A stretch of DNA of 64,000 nt from an uncultured Eggerthella sp. Lineage in GTDB: Bacteria; Actinomycetota; Coriobacteriia; Coriobacteriales; Eggerthellaceae. Below are positions 1-8,400 of this stretch, piece after piece. The notes beneath the pieces were generated by a model that saw only the letters and a list, made by a program, of their open reading frames with translations, made no database searches and was not told where the DNA came from. The translations under genes were made by a program, and so were the position numbers. The stretch lies in contig CAJKUH010000004.1 in NCBI GenBank assembly GCA_905203045.1, positions 1 to 64,000 on the forward strand, given 5' to 3'. How positions within the stretch are numbered: position 1 is the stretch's first letter; every line of letters begins with the position of its first letter.

Positions 1-45
1 GCCGTGCTTGGCGGCACCCGAATCGTTTTGGGAAACGTTGGTCAT
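1..45 (-). CDS. 5' fragment of an unidentified gene downstream of ileS
   Basis: An open frame begins with ATG at 43-45 and runs off the left edge. It encodes only about 15 residues, starting MTNVSQNDSG. It lies 14 bases after the ileS stop on the same strand, so it could be the next gene of an ileS operon. In many bacteria lspA follows ileS, but too little is visible to identify it. The Shine-Dalgarno signal is weak (AGGA about 12 bases upstream, overlapping the ileS stop). Confidence 0.3.
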   Translation of the reverse strand, partial: MTNVSQNDSGAAKHG

Positions 46-59
46 TCCAGGCAAAAATC

Positions 60-2915
60 CTATTCTTCGCCTTCGAAGCCGATGGCATCGAGCGCATCAC
101 CGCAGCGCTTGCACACATGCGGATGGTTTGCGTTGCCGCCCAGTTCGCGGAAGTTCCAGCAACGGGGGCACTTCTCGCCCTGCGCTGCAACTACCTCGCA
201 ACCAAGCTCGGCACCTTCAACGAATTCAACGCCGGCAACGATGAACAGTTCCTCGAACACTTCGACGTCAAAGGATTCCAGCAAAGCAAGAGCAGCAGCA
301 GGAACCGTTACCTTAACGGCAGCCTCCTGGCTCTTCTTGATGGTCTTGGCACCACGTGCCTCCTCAAGCGCCTTGGTCACCACATCGCGAACTTCCATGA
401 TGGTTGCCCACTTCGACTCAAGCTCTGCCGTGTCGGCGGGAAGCGCGGGAACAAAGCCCTCGCGCGTAGGCCAATCGGTAAGCTGAATCGACTCAACGCG
501 ACCCTCGCGGTTGCGGATAGCCTCAGGGTAATGCTGCCAAACCTCGTCGGTGGTGAACGTCAGAACAGGAGCAAGAACGCGAACCATAACCTCAAGGATG
601 TTCATCAGAACAGTCTGAACCGCACGGCGACGCGGGCTTGCCGGCGCCTCGGAGTACAGACGATCCTTCGCAACGTCCATGTACACGTTCGAAAGGTCGG
701 TTACGAAGTCGTACGTTGCACGGTACACGCCATGGAAGCGGTACTCGTCGTATGCCTTCGTTACCTCGTCGAGCATAGCGGTGGTCTTCGCCATCATGTA
801 CTGGTCGATGGGCTCGAGCTCGTCCCATGCCACGCAATCCGTTGCATCGTCGAAGTCGCTCAGGTTGCCCAGCAGGAAGCGGAAGGTGTTGCGGAACTTG
901 CGGTACGTGTCAGACGTGCGCTGCAAGATCTCGTCACCGATGGAAACGTCCTGGCTGTAGTCAACCGAGCTGGTCCACATGCGAAGAACCTCGGCGCCCA
1001 GCTTCTTGTTCACTTCGTTCGGGTCGATGGTATTGCCCAACGACTTGGACATCTTCTTGCCGTCTTTGTCCATGGTGAAGCCGCAGCTGATAACGTTCTT
1101 GTACGGCGGGATGCCATACGCTGCAACGCTGGTAAGCAGCGAAGACTGGAACCAACCACGATGCTGGTCGGAACCTTCCAAGTACACATCGGCAGGGCGC
1201 TGCAGGTAATCGCGTGCCTCGCAAACAGAGGTGTGGCTTACGCCCGATTCCCACCAAACGTCCAGAACGTCCTTGTCGGACGTCAGATGCTCAACGCCAG
1301 CGCCGCACTTCGGGCAGCAGGTGTCGGCAGGAAGGAACTCAGCCGGCGATTTCTTGTACCAAGCATCGGCGCCTTCGGTCTTGAACAAGTCGATAACAGC
1401 GTCGAACGTTGCCTCGGTTGCCACCGTTTCACCGCAGGAATCGCAGGTGAACACCGGAATCGGCACACCCCAGTAACGCTGACGGGAAATGCACCAGTCG
1501 GGACGGTCGGCCACCATGGCGCCAATGCGATTGGCGGCCCAAGCGGGATACCAGTTCACTTCGTTTTCGATGGCCTTCTTGGCCTTTTCGCGAATACCGG
1601 TGTCGTCCATGGAAACGAACCACTGGGTGGTTGCACGGAAGATAACCGGCTGATGGCAGCGCCAGCAATGCGGGTAGCTGTGGCTGATGTCGACATGGGC
1701 CACCAAAGTACCCTGCCCGCGCAGCCATTCGATAATGGCGGGGTTGGCCTCGTCGGTGGTCATGCCCTCCCACTGGCAGGAGCCCGCATAGAAACGGCCC
1801 TCGTCATCGACAGGCATCTTGATTTCCTTGATGCCCGCAGCCTGGCACGCATTGTAGTCGTCAACGCCATGGCCAGGAGCCGTATGGACGCAGCCCGTGC
1901 CGCTTTCCATGGTGACGTGATTGCCCGTAAGCACCACGCCGGTTTCATCGGCATGGATAGGATGAGCATACGTTGCGCCAGCAAGCTCGGAACCAGCGAA
2001 GATAAGCTTCTTGCCGTCCTTTTCCAGGAAGGAAAGCTCGCCCCAGCCAGCGGTTTCGGCAACCGCGTCTGCCAGCTCGTTGGCCATGACCAAAAGCTGA
2101 CCGTCAACGATGGCAACCGCGTATTCCGCAATCGGGGAAACGCATACCGCCTGGTTGGCAGGAAGCGTCCAAGGGGTGGTGGTCCAGATAACCACGCCGG
2201 ACTTGGCATCGCCCATACCAGCTGCCTGAGCAGCTTCCTTCATAACCGCAGGCATCTCGGTGAAGAAGAACTTCACGTAGATGGAAGGGCTCATTTCGTC
2301 GCTGTACTCGATTTCGGCTTCAGCGAGCGCGGTATGGCAATGGCTGCACCAATGGATAGGCTTGCGGCCACGGTATACGCTGCCATCCAGGTAGAGCTTC
2401 TTGAAGATTTCGATGTTGCCGGCCTCGTATTCGGGCAGGTAGGTAAGGTAGGGGTTGTCCCATTCGGCACCCACGCCAAGGCGCTTGAAGCCTTCGCGCT
2501 GGCCGTCGAGCTGCTTGGTGGCGTATTCGCGGCAGATCTTGCGGAACGTTGCCGTATCGATCTTCGCCATCTTCTCTTCACCGAGCTGCTCTTCAACCTT
2601 GTTCTCGATGGGCAGGCCATGGCAGTCCCAACCGGGAACGTACGGAGCGTAGTAGCCGCGCATGGACTTGTACTTCACGATGAAGTCTTTGAGGATCTTG
2701 TTGAAGGCATGGCCGATGTGGATGGGGCCGTTAGCGTACGGAGGACCGTCATGCAAAATGAAGGGTGCGTTGTCCTTGTTCTTTTCAAGCACCTTTGCGT
2801 AAATGTCGATGTCATTCCAGTACTGAAGGCGCTTGGGTTCGTTTTCAGGCAAATTTGCACGCATCGCGAAGTCGGTGCGCGGCAGATTCATGGTTTGCTT
2901 GTAGCTGTTGGCCAC
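60..2915 (-). CDS. ileS: Isoleucyl-tRNA synthetase
   Basis: This cytoplasmic class I aminoacyl-tRNA synthetase charges tRNA-Ile with isoleucine and edits misactivated valine. The predicted 951 residues match the usual bacterial length. A HIGH-type motif (GPIHIGHA) lies near the N-terminus after DGPPYAN, and KMSKS occurs in the catalytic core. The C-terminus carries a Cys4 zinc site (CPRCW and CKRC). The frame is open upstream to 3011. I choose the GTG at 2915 because AAGAAAGG sits about 7 bases upstream and the protein then starts close to the conserved MNLPRTDFAMRANLP block. A TATAAT box at 2959-2964 would give a short leader. I see no T-box in the upstream sequence. Confidence 0.96.
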   Translation of the reverse strand: MANSYKQTMNLPRTDFAMRANLPENEPKRLQYWNDIDIYAKVLEKNKDNAPFILHDGPPYANGPIHIGHAFNKILKDFIVKYKSMRGYYAPYVPGWDCHGLPIENKVEEQLGEEKMAKIDTATFRKICREYATKQLDGQREGFKRLGVGAEWDNPYLTYLPEYEAGNIEIFKKLYLDGSVYRGRKPIHWCSHCHTALAEAEIEYSDEMSPSIYVKFFFTEMPAVMKEAAQAAGMGDAKSGVVIWTTTPWTLPANQAVCVSPIAEYAVAIVDGQLLVMANELADAVAETAGWGELSFLEKDGKKLIFAGSELAGATYAHPIHADETGVVLTGNHVTMESGTGCVHTAPGHGVDDYNACQAAGIKEIKMPVDDEGRFYAGSCQWEGMTTDEANPAIIEWLRGQGTLVAHVDISHSYPHCWRCHQPVIFRATTQWFVSMDDTGIREKAKKAIENEVNWYPAWAANRIGAMVADRPDWCISRQRYWGVPIPVFTCDSCGETVATEATFDAVIDLFKTEGADAWYKKSPAEFLPADTCCPKCGAGVEHLTSDKDVLDVWWESGVSHTSVCEARDYLQRPADVYLEGSDQHRGWFQSSLLTSVAAYGIPPYKNVISCGFTMDKDGKKMSKSLGNTIDPNEVNKKLGAEVLRMWTSSVDYSQDVSIGDEILQRTSDTYRKFRNTFRFLLGNLSDFDDATDCVAWDELEPIDQYMMAKTTAMLDEVTKAYDEYRFHGVYRATYDFVTDLSNVYMDVAKDRLYSEAPASPRRRAVQTVLMNILEVMVRVLAPVLTFTTDEVWQHYPEAIRNREGRVESIQLTDWPTREGFVPALPADTAELESKWATIMEVRDVVTKALEEARGAKTIKKSQEAAVKVTVPAAALALLESFDVEVFEELFIVAGVEFVEGAELGCEVVAAQGEKCPRCWNFRELGGNANHPHVCKRCGDALDAIGFEGEE

Positions 2916-2958
2916 GATGCACCCTTTCTTCATCCTTGTGTTTTTGTATAACCATGAA

Positions 2959-2964
2959 ATTATA
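2959..2964 (-). promoter_or_regulatory. -10 box of the ileS promoter
   Basis: Read on the minus strand this is a perfect TATAAT, about 45 bases upstream of the chosen ileS GTG start. The -35 hexamer at 17-bp spacing (CTTCGC) is poor, so strength would rely on the -10 element or an activator. Confidence 0.5.
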
Positions 2965-3359
2965 CCCGACTTAGCCGAATAGCGAAGCACGCGAATAGAC
3001 CGCCAACCCACAATCTGAAAATAAACATGAGCACATCGCGTTACAGGGCCCGTTTCCCTGCGGCAGCCCGCTATTCCCTGCTATGTCCGTCAATTCCCAC
3101 GACTCGCCGACCCATGCGGGCAAACATTTGCCCATACGAACCCCATAACCCCGCTATAAGCCCATGCTCAACATGCAAGCTTGCTGTTCGCTCCGCGCCT
3201 TGCAGCGAACGTTTTGTTAGGTACGCTGCCTTCAAACCGCCTGAGCCTGACGCGACGATCTTCTATGAATCCTATGCATAGGTAACAGTTTAGAATGCAT
3301 TATTTCCCCTTTGTCCACCGCACTACAATGCAAGTGGGGACACAACAAAGGAGGCCATC
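2965..3359. other. Intergenic region between ileS and the ferredoxin gene
   Basis: These 395 bases lie between divergent genes, and no coding frame is convincing. Two palindromes stand out: GGGCAAA-CA-TTTGCCC at 3118-3133 and the perfect 12-mer CCTATGCATAGG at 3271-3282. The second lies just upstream of a TAGAAT box (3291-3296) that could serve the ferredoxin gene. It is therefore an operator candidate, but no regulator can be assigned. Confidence 0.35.
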
Positions 3360-3641
3360 ATGGCTGACGGAAAAACGAAAAGCACGGCAGGCCTTTACAC
3401 GCGTGTCGATCTTGACGAAGTCCTGTACACCGACAATTTCACGGTGAACGATAGATGCATTGGCTGCGGCCATTGCGAGAAGATCTGCCCCGCTGAAGCC
3501 ATCAAAATGGAAGATGGGCGCCCCACCTGGGTGAAGGATCAATGCCTTATGTGCTTTGGATGCTTGCGGATGTGCCCAATGTCCGCCATCCACTACGGCG
3601 AGGCTGAAGCAGCGAAGCGCACCATGCCGAAAGCCTCATAA
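3360..3641 (+). CDS. Small 2x[4Fe-4S] ferredoxin
   Basis: This 93-residue soluble protein has two complete cluster motifs, CIGCGHCEKICP and CLMCFGCLRMCP, so it should bind two [4Fe-4S] clusters and act as a low-potential electron carrier. It has a short N-terminal extension of about 35 residues before the first cluster site and no membrane segment. The start is clear: AAAGGAGG lies 6 bases before the ATG. It is a single-gene unit ending in the terminator at 3741-3765, and its redox partner cannot be read from context. In an anaerobe it could serve hydrogenase or oxidoreductase chemistry, but that is inference. Confidence 0.9.
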   Translation: MADGKTKSTAGLYTRVDLDEVLYTDNFTVNDRCIGCGHCEKICPAEAIKMEDGRPTWVKDQCLMCFGCLRMCPMSAIHYGEAEAAKRTMPKAS

Positions 3642-3702
3642 AGCGGGAAAATGAGCTCCATGGCGATGGCATGCGTCGTTCCGCTAGAAAACGCATGCAT
3701 TT

Positions 3703-3852
3703 TGGCAAATTAGGCCCGAAAAGTACGATTTGTCAGCATCGGCTCTCGAACCGGGAGCCTTTTTGTACGATTTACCTGCCTTTTTGAAACGATTCAGCCC
3801 TGTTCTCGGTAATCCATGTTGCAGATTCGTACTTTTGGGGCTCTTTTTGACA
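3703..3852. repeat. Short array of 26-bp intergenic units (related to the 28.1-kb array)
   Basis: Three 26-base units lie in the convergent gap between the ferredoxin and zinc-ribbon genes. Unit 3703-3728 is inverted and reads TGGCAA-N10-AAAAGTACGA. Unit 3827-3852 reads TCGTACTTTT-N10-TTGACA. A weaker middle unit at 3764-3789 reads TGTACGATTT-N10-TTGAAA. Unit starts are 61 and 63 bases apart. The layout matches the better-conserved five-unit array at 28114-28353, although the core sequence differs. Confidence 0.5.
3741..3765 (+). terminator. Rho-independent terminator of the ferredoxin gene
   Basis: GGCTCTCG and CGGGAGCC pair across an AAC loop with one T-G wobble, followed by TTTTT. It lies 100 bases after the ferredoxin stop codon. 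Confidence 0.75.
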
Positions 3853-3874
3853 AAAGCAAGCCAAATCTTGACGC

Positions 3875-3906
3875 AAAAAAAATCCCCGCTGTTTCCAGCG
3901 GGGACT
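3875..3906 (-). terminator. Rho-independent terminator of the zinc-ribbon gene
   Basis: On the minus strand TCCCCGCTG pairs with CAGCGGGGA around a GAAA tetraloop and is followed by eight T residues. It starts 15 bases after the stop of the 3921-4142 gene. Confidence 0.88.
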
Positions 3907-3920
3907 CCATGGCAGGTAGC

Positions 3921-4142
3921 TTATGCAACTGAACGATGCTGGCCTTGGATGCCAACGGTGGAGGATATCTTTATCCCCAACTCCGACATATCGGCTCGGG
4001 GCTCGCTCCTAGAAAATGCACCATGTTCAGGGCAAACGCCGCGATAAATCACTTTATCGGGAACCAGTTCGACAGTAATGTCCAGCAACGTTCCGCATTT
4101 CGGGCAGGTGCCCATTGTTTCTACGCTTGGAATCTTGCTCAT
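3921..4142 (-). CDS. Small zinc-ribbon protein of unknown function
   Basis: This 73-residue soluble protein has a CPKCG knuckle near residues 13-17 and a second GVCPEHG segment near residue 37, which suggests one metal site of mixed Cys/His type. I do not recognise the family. The frame extends upstream to 4208, but I take the ATG at 4142 because it follows a purine-rich GAGAGGCGGA stretch and starts MSKIPSVETM. The gene stands alone with a strong terminator and a promoter flanked by two near-identical operators (4210-4280), so it is probably tightly regulated. Confidence 0.65.
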   Translation of the reverse strand: MSKIPSVETMGTCPKCGTLLDITVELVPDKVIYRGVCPEHGAFSRSEPRADMSELGIKISSTVGIQGQHRSVA

Positions 4143-4209
4143 AGCAGTTTCCGCCTCTCCCCATGCGGGCCAAGCCCGCGTCAATGCCGCTCCCTCTTTC
4201 TGCGGCAAA

Positions 4210-4280
4210 TGAACGTGTTCACATATTCGAACAACCCCACTATAACGCTTTTCGTTGCATAGTTGAACACGTTCACATAT
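4210..4280 (-). promoter_or_regulatory. Promoter bracketed by two 17-bp operator copies
   Basis: Two near-identical 17-mers lie at 4210-4226 and 4264-4280. They read TGAACGTGTTCACATAT and TGAACACGTTCACATAT, each holding a TGAAC-N2-GTTCA dyad. Between them, on the minus strand, TTCAAC and TATAGT are spaced by 17 bases. The upstream operator overlaps the -35 box and the downstream one lies past the likely start site, so the arrangement fits a repressor binding both sides of the promoter of the 3921-4142 gene. Confidence 0.6.
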
Positions 4281-4398
4281 AGGAAGAAACGTTGAAGAAA
4301 ATCAACATACTTTCGTGGAGTATGCTACCTGGTTCCGCAGGACCGAAGTCCCAGGGTTGAGCTCAGCTCGAGCAACAGTGATGTTCGCAGTAATACAA

Positions 4399-5196
4399 CT
4401 ACGCCACGAAATCCCAGATCACTTTCACGAAGAAGATAAGCAAAACGGTGATGGTGATGGGACGCGCAACGGAACCGCCGTTTTTGGTGAAGCTGTGGGA
4501 GCCCAAGTAGTTGCCGCCCATGTTGGCAAGGCCGGCCAGCAGGCCCAGCAAGATCATCACCTGGTCGTTAACCAGGAATACGACCAATGCCGCAAAATTA
4601 GTAGTTAGGTTGATCGACTTCGTCACGCCTGCCGCCGAGTCCAAGCGCAGGTGCGCCACACCCGTAAGCAGAAGCATCAGAAACGTGCCCGTACCAGGAC
4701 CGTAGAAACCATCGTAGATACCCACGGCAAAAGCTATGGCCATGCATAAAAGCATTGTCTTCTTCAGGGAAAACGACTCGAGTCCTGCCGCATCGAAGCT
4801 TTTCGACTTCATAACGTATATTGCCGTAAGAGGCAGCACGATAAGAAGGAAAACGCGCAGGAAGCCGTCGTCGGCAAGCAAAAGGAGGTTCGATCCCAAG
4901 AAAGAGCCCAGGAACGCGAAACCGATGCTGGGCAACGCCAAACGCAGGTTGATAAAGCCCGACTTCGCATAATGGAACGTGGCAACCGCAGTGCCCATGC
5001 AGGAGCTGAGCTTGTTCGTGGCGATTGCAGCATGCGTGGGCAGCCCCGCAATCATGTACGCAGGAAGCGAAATCAACCCGCCGCCGCCGGCAATGGCGTC
5101 AACATAGCCCGCCAAGAACACCAGCACTAAAACAACGGCCAAGCCCCAAGGCTCAGTACCGAAAAACGATGTTGTGAGATTTGCAATCATATCCAT
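4399..5196 (-). CDS. TSUP-family (TauE/SafE) membrane exporter
   Basis: This 265-residue integral membrane protein has about eight hydrophobic segments. It carries the family hallmark, a glycine-rich DAIAGGGGLISLP near residues 33-45 followed by TNKLSS, and a second half with a GxGTGTF-like motif. TSUP proteins move sulfite, sulfonates or organic anions across the cytoplasmic membrane; the substrate here is unknown. The ATG at 5196 has no clear Shine-Dalgarno sequence. A TAGAAT box lies about 11 bases upstream, so the transcript may have a very short leader. Confidence 0.85.
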   Translation of the reverse strand: MDMIANLTTSFFGTEPWGLAVVLVLVFLAGYVDAIAGGGGLISLPAYMIAGLPTHAAIATNKLSSCMGTAVATFHYAKSGFINLRLALPSIGFAFLGSFLGSNLLLLADDGFLRVFLLIVLPLTAIYVMKSKSFDAAGLESFSLKKTMLLCMAIAFAVGIYDGFYGPGTGTFLMLLLTGVAHLRLDSAAGVTKSINLTTNFAALVVFLVNDQVMILLGLLAGLANMGGNYLGSHSFTKNGGSVARPITITVLLIFFVKVIWDFVA

Positions 5197-5310
5197 AGTG
5201 CGTGGAATTCTACACCGCCCATCGCCTGTTGCATTTTTGTGAATTCATCTTTACAAAAGTCACATCGCAACTGGCAGTTCCGGCGCAACCAATGCCCCAG
5301 AGCAGCGTTC

Positions 5311-5330
5311 AAAAGGGACAGTCACTTTCG
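5311..5330. repeat. Copy of the GGGACWGTCCC-type dispersed element (degenerate)
   Basis: AAAAGGGACAGTCACTTTCG resembles the palindromic element seen intact at 38913-38941. This copy has lost the right half of the palindrome. It lies in the 260-base gap between the TSUP exporter and the activase terminator, and no gene is visible there. Confidence 0.4.
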
Positions 5331-5380
5331 GACAACTTTCCTGGATACGCACGCGCCCAACAGAACGGCCCCTATGGGCA

Positions 5381-5416
5381 GAAAAAAGCGCCGCCCGGTT
5401 GCCCGTAGCGGCGCTT
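5381..5416 (-). terminator. Terminator of the activase gene
   Basis: On the minus strand AAGCGCCGC pairs with GCGGCGCTT across a 13-base loop and is followed by a T run. It lies 40 bases after the activase stop. Confidence 0.8.
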
Positions 5417-5455
5417 AATGAAAGTTGGAGTTTGGGACCTGCCCCTCTTACCCCG

Positions 5456-8400
5456 TTACGCGCGGGTGGTTTCCACTTCGTCTTCAGTATGGAACTCGGT
5501 TTTGGTTCCCTGCTCGTCGGAATGCTGCTGCTTTTCCTTCAACTCTTCAGCGAGGTTCGCCTTTGCAACCGAGATCATCAATTTGATGCGGTTCAGCTGG
5601 TTTACCTCGGAAGCGCCAGGGTCGTAGTCAACTGCAACGATGTTGGTGCCCTTGTAACGACGGCGCAGTTCCTTGATAACCGCCTTGCCCACCACATGGT
5701 TCGGCAAGCACGCGAAAGGCTGAGCGCACACAATGTTCGGCGCGCCGTTGCGGATAAGCTCGCACATCTCGGCGGTGAGCAGCCAACCTTCACCCATGGA
5801 ATTGCACAGCGAAAGAATCTCTTCGGCGTAGCTTGCCAGCTCGAAGATATCCGTCGGCGGCTCGAAGCGGTTCGACTTCGCCAGTGCATCGTTCATCGGC
5901 TTGCGCAGCTTGGCAATGGCAGCCAAGCCGGCCTTTGCACCCATAGCGCCCTTCTTCGACTTGCCGACGCCATCCTGTTGGAAGATGGAGCCTGCGATGC
6001 CGAACAGGAAGAAGTCGACCAGGCCGGGAACAACCGCTTCGCAGCCTTCGGACTCGATTACGTCTACCACCTGGTTGTTTGCCGTGGGATGGAACTTAAC
6101 CAGAATCTCGCCCACAACGCCAACGCGCGGCTTGGTGCCTTCGCCCTGCAGCGGCAGGTTGTCGAAATCGTCGACGATGGCGCGCACCGTCTTCTTGTAA
6201 CGGCCGAACTTCTCGCCTTCGCTGATTTGGCGCTTGCACTTTTCCATCCAGTAATTGAAAAGCTGTTCTGCTGCGCCCTTCTCGATTTCGTAGGGGCGCG
6301 TGCGATACAAGCATTGCATAAGCAGGTCGCCGTAGAACAGCGCAAAGATGGCGTTGTACAGCATGGTTGCCGTCACCTTGAAGCCCGGGTTGGACTCGTC
6401 GAGCTTCTTGAACGCCAGCGAAATTACCGGGATGTGGCCCAAGCCCGCTGCCTTCAGCGCCTTACGGATAAGGCTGATGTAGTTGGTTGCACGGCAGCCG
6501 CCACCTGTTTGCGTGATGATAACCGCAAGCTTGTCGGTGTCGTAGCGACCCGAGGTTACCGCTTCCATGATCTGGCCGGTAACCAAGATGGACGGGTAGC
6601 AGATGTCATTGTTCACGTACTTCAGGCCAGCATCCACCGCACCGTGGTCAACAGCAGGTAGAAGCTCCAGGTTGTAGCCGTTTGCGCGGAAGATGGGCAC
6701 CAGCAGATCGAAGTGGATCGGCGCCATCTGCGGGCACAGAATGGTATAGCCGGCATCCTTCATTTCCTGGGTGAACTGCACCTTCGGGAATGCCGTGGAC
6801 TCCGCTTCGCGCGCATGCTCATCATGCATCAGCGCTTCCGCTGTGCAGCATGCTGCCCCACCCTGCTCGTGGGCAATCTCGGCTGCAACGGCAGCGCCTG
6901 CCTCGGCTTCGCGCTTGCCGGTTTTAGCCTCGATGGCCGCTTCGCGTGCAGCCACATCGGCTTCCAGCTTGTCGGCGTCGATGCCGCATACCGGGCACCC
7001 GCCTTCGAGGGCAGCCTGCTCGGCACGCTCGTCGGCCTGGTCTTTCAACGCAGCCAAAAGCGAGCGCACGCGAATGCGGGCAGCACCAAGGTTGGAAACC
7101 TCGTCGATCTTCAGAACCGTGTAGATCTTGCCCGAGCCTTCCAAGATTTCCTGAACCTGGTCGGTGGTGATGGCGTCAAGGCCGCAGCCGAAGCTGTTCA
7201 GCTGGATAAGGTCCAAATCGTCACGCTGGGTAACCACCTTGGCGGCACGGTACAGGCGCGTGTGGTACATCCACTGGTCAACTGCGCGCAACGGACGTTC
7301 CACCTGCCCCATGTGGGCAATGGAATCTTCCGTGAACACCGCAAGGCCGAAGCTGGTAAGCAGTTCGGGGATGGCGTGGTTGATTTCCGGATCGCCGTGG
7401 TACGGGCGGCCCGCAAGCACGATGCCGTGAACGCCGTGGTCCTCGATCCACTTCAGGGTTTCCATGCCCTTGTTGTGGATGTCTTCATGCAGCTGCTCGT
7501 CTTCCGCCCACGCAGCGTCTACCGCCTCGGCGATTTCGGCCTTCGTGGGAGCCTTGCCTGCACCCATAAGCTCAGGATGCTTTTCGACCAGCTCTACGTA
7601 CAGGCGCTCCTTCAGCTTGTCCTTCATGTGGTACGGCACAAAGGGGTTCAGGAACTGGATATCGGTTTCGTTCAGCGCATCGACGTTGAGCTTCAACGCC
7701 TCGGAATAGCTCATGACGATGGGGCAATTGAAGTGGTTGCCGGCGGTTTCGTCTTCCTGACGCTCGTACTTGGCGCACGGCATCCAGATGAAATCGATGT
7801 CCTTTTCCAGCAGGTTCATGATGTGGCCGTGGGAAAGCTTCGCCGGATAGCACACGCTTTCGGACGGCATGGATTCGATGCCCGCTTCGTAGGTCTTCTT
7901 CGTGGACGGGTCGGAAAGCACCACGCGGAAGCCCAGCTTCGTGAAGAACGTGAACCAGAACGGGTAGTTCTCGTACATGTTCAGCGCGCGCGGGATGCCC
8001 ACCGTTGCACGAGTGGCCTCTTCCTTGGAAAGCGGCTGGTAATGGTCGAACATGCGCTTGGTCTTGTACTCGAAGAGGTTGGGAACCTTGGCGGCTTCTT
8101 CTGCAAGGCCCGCGCCCTTTTCGCAACGATTGCCCGTGATGAAGCGGCGGTGCTTGCCCGTTTTCTCATCCTTGCCGAAGTCGTTGATGGTAAGCAGGCA
8201 ATGGTTGGAACATGCCTTGCAACGCACGTTGCGATGCGTGGGCTCAAGTGCCAGCAGCGATTCCAGGTCGAGCATGGAAGTATGCGCGGGCGTGCCGGTT
8301 GCGGCTTCCTTGGCGTGAGCGCGGTCGCGCGCCAGAAGCGCAGCGCCGTAAGCGCCCATGTTGCCTGCGATGTCGGGACGAACCGCATTGGTTTCGGCCA

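Noticed and set aside
117..2951. 944-residue open frame antisense to ileS
   Set aside because: It is the mirror of a clear ileS gene, lacks an SD signal and shows no domain; high-GC codon bias makes such antisense frames common.
2916..3011. T-box leader and longer N-terminus for ileS
   Set aside because: No GGGUGGxACCGCG-type T-box sequence is present, and the N-terminal extension has no similarity to IleS.
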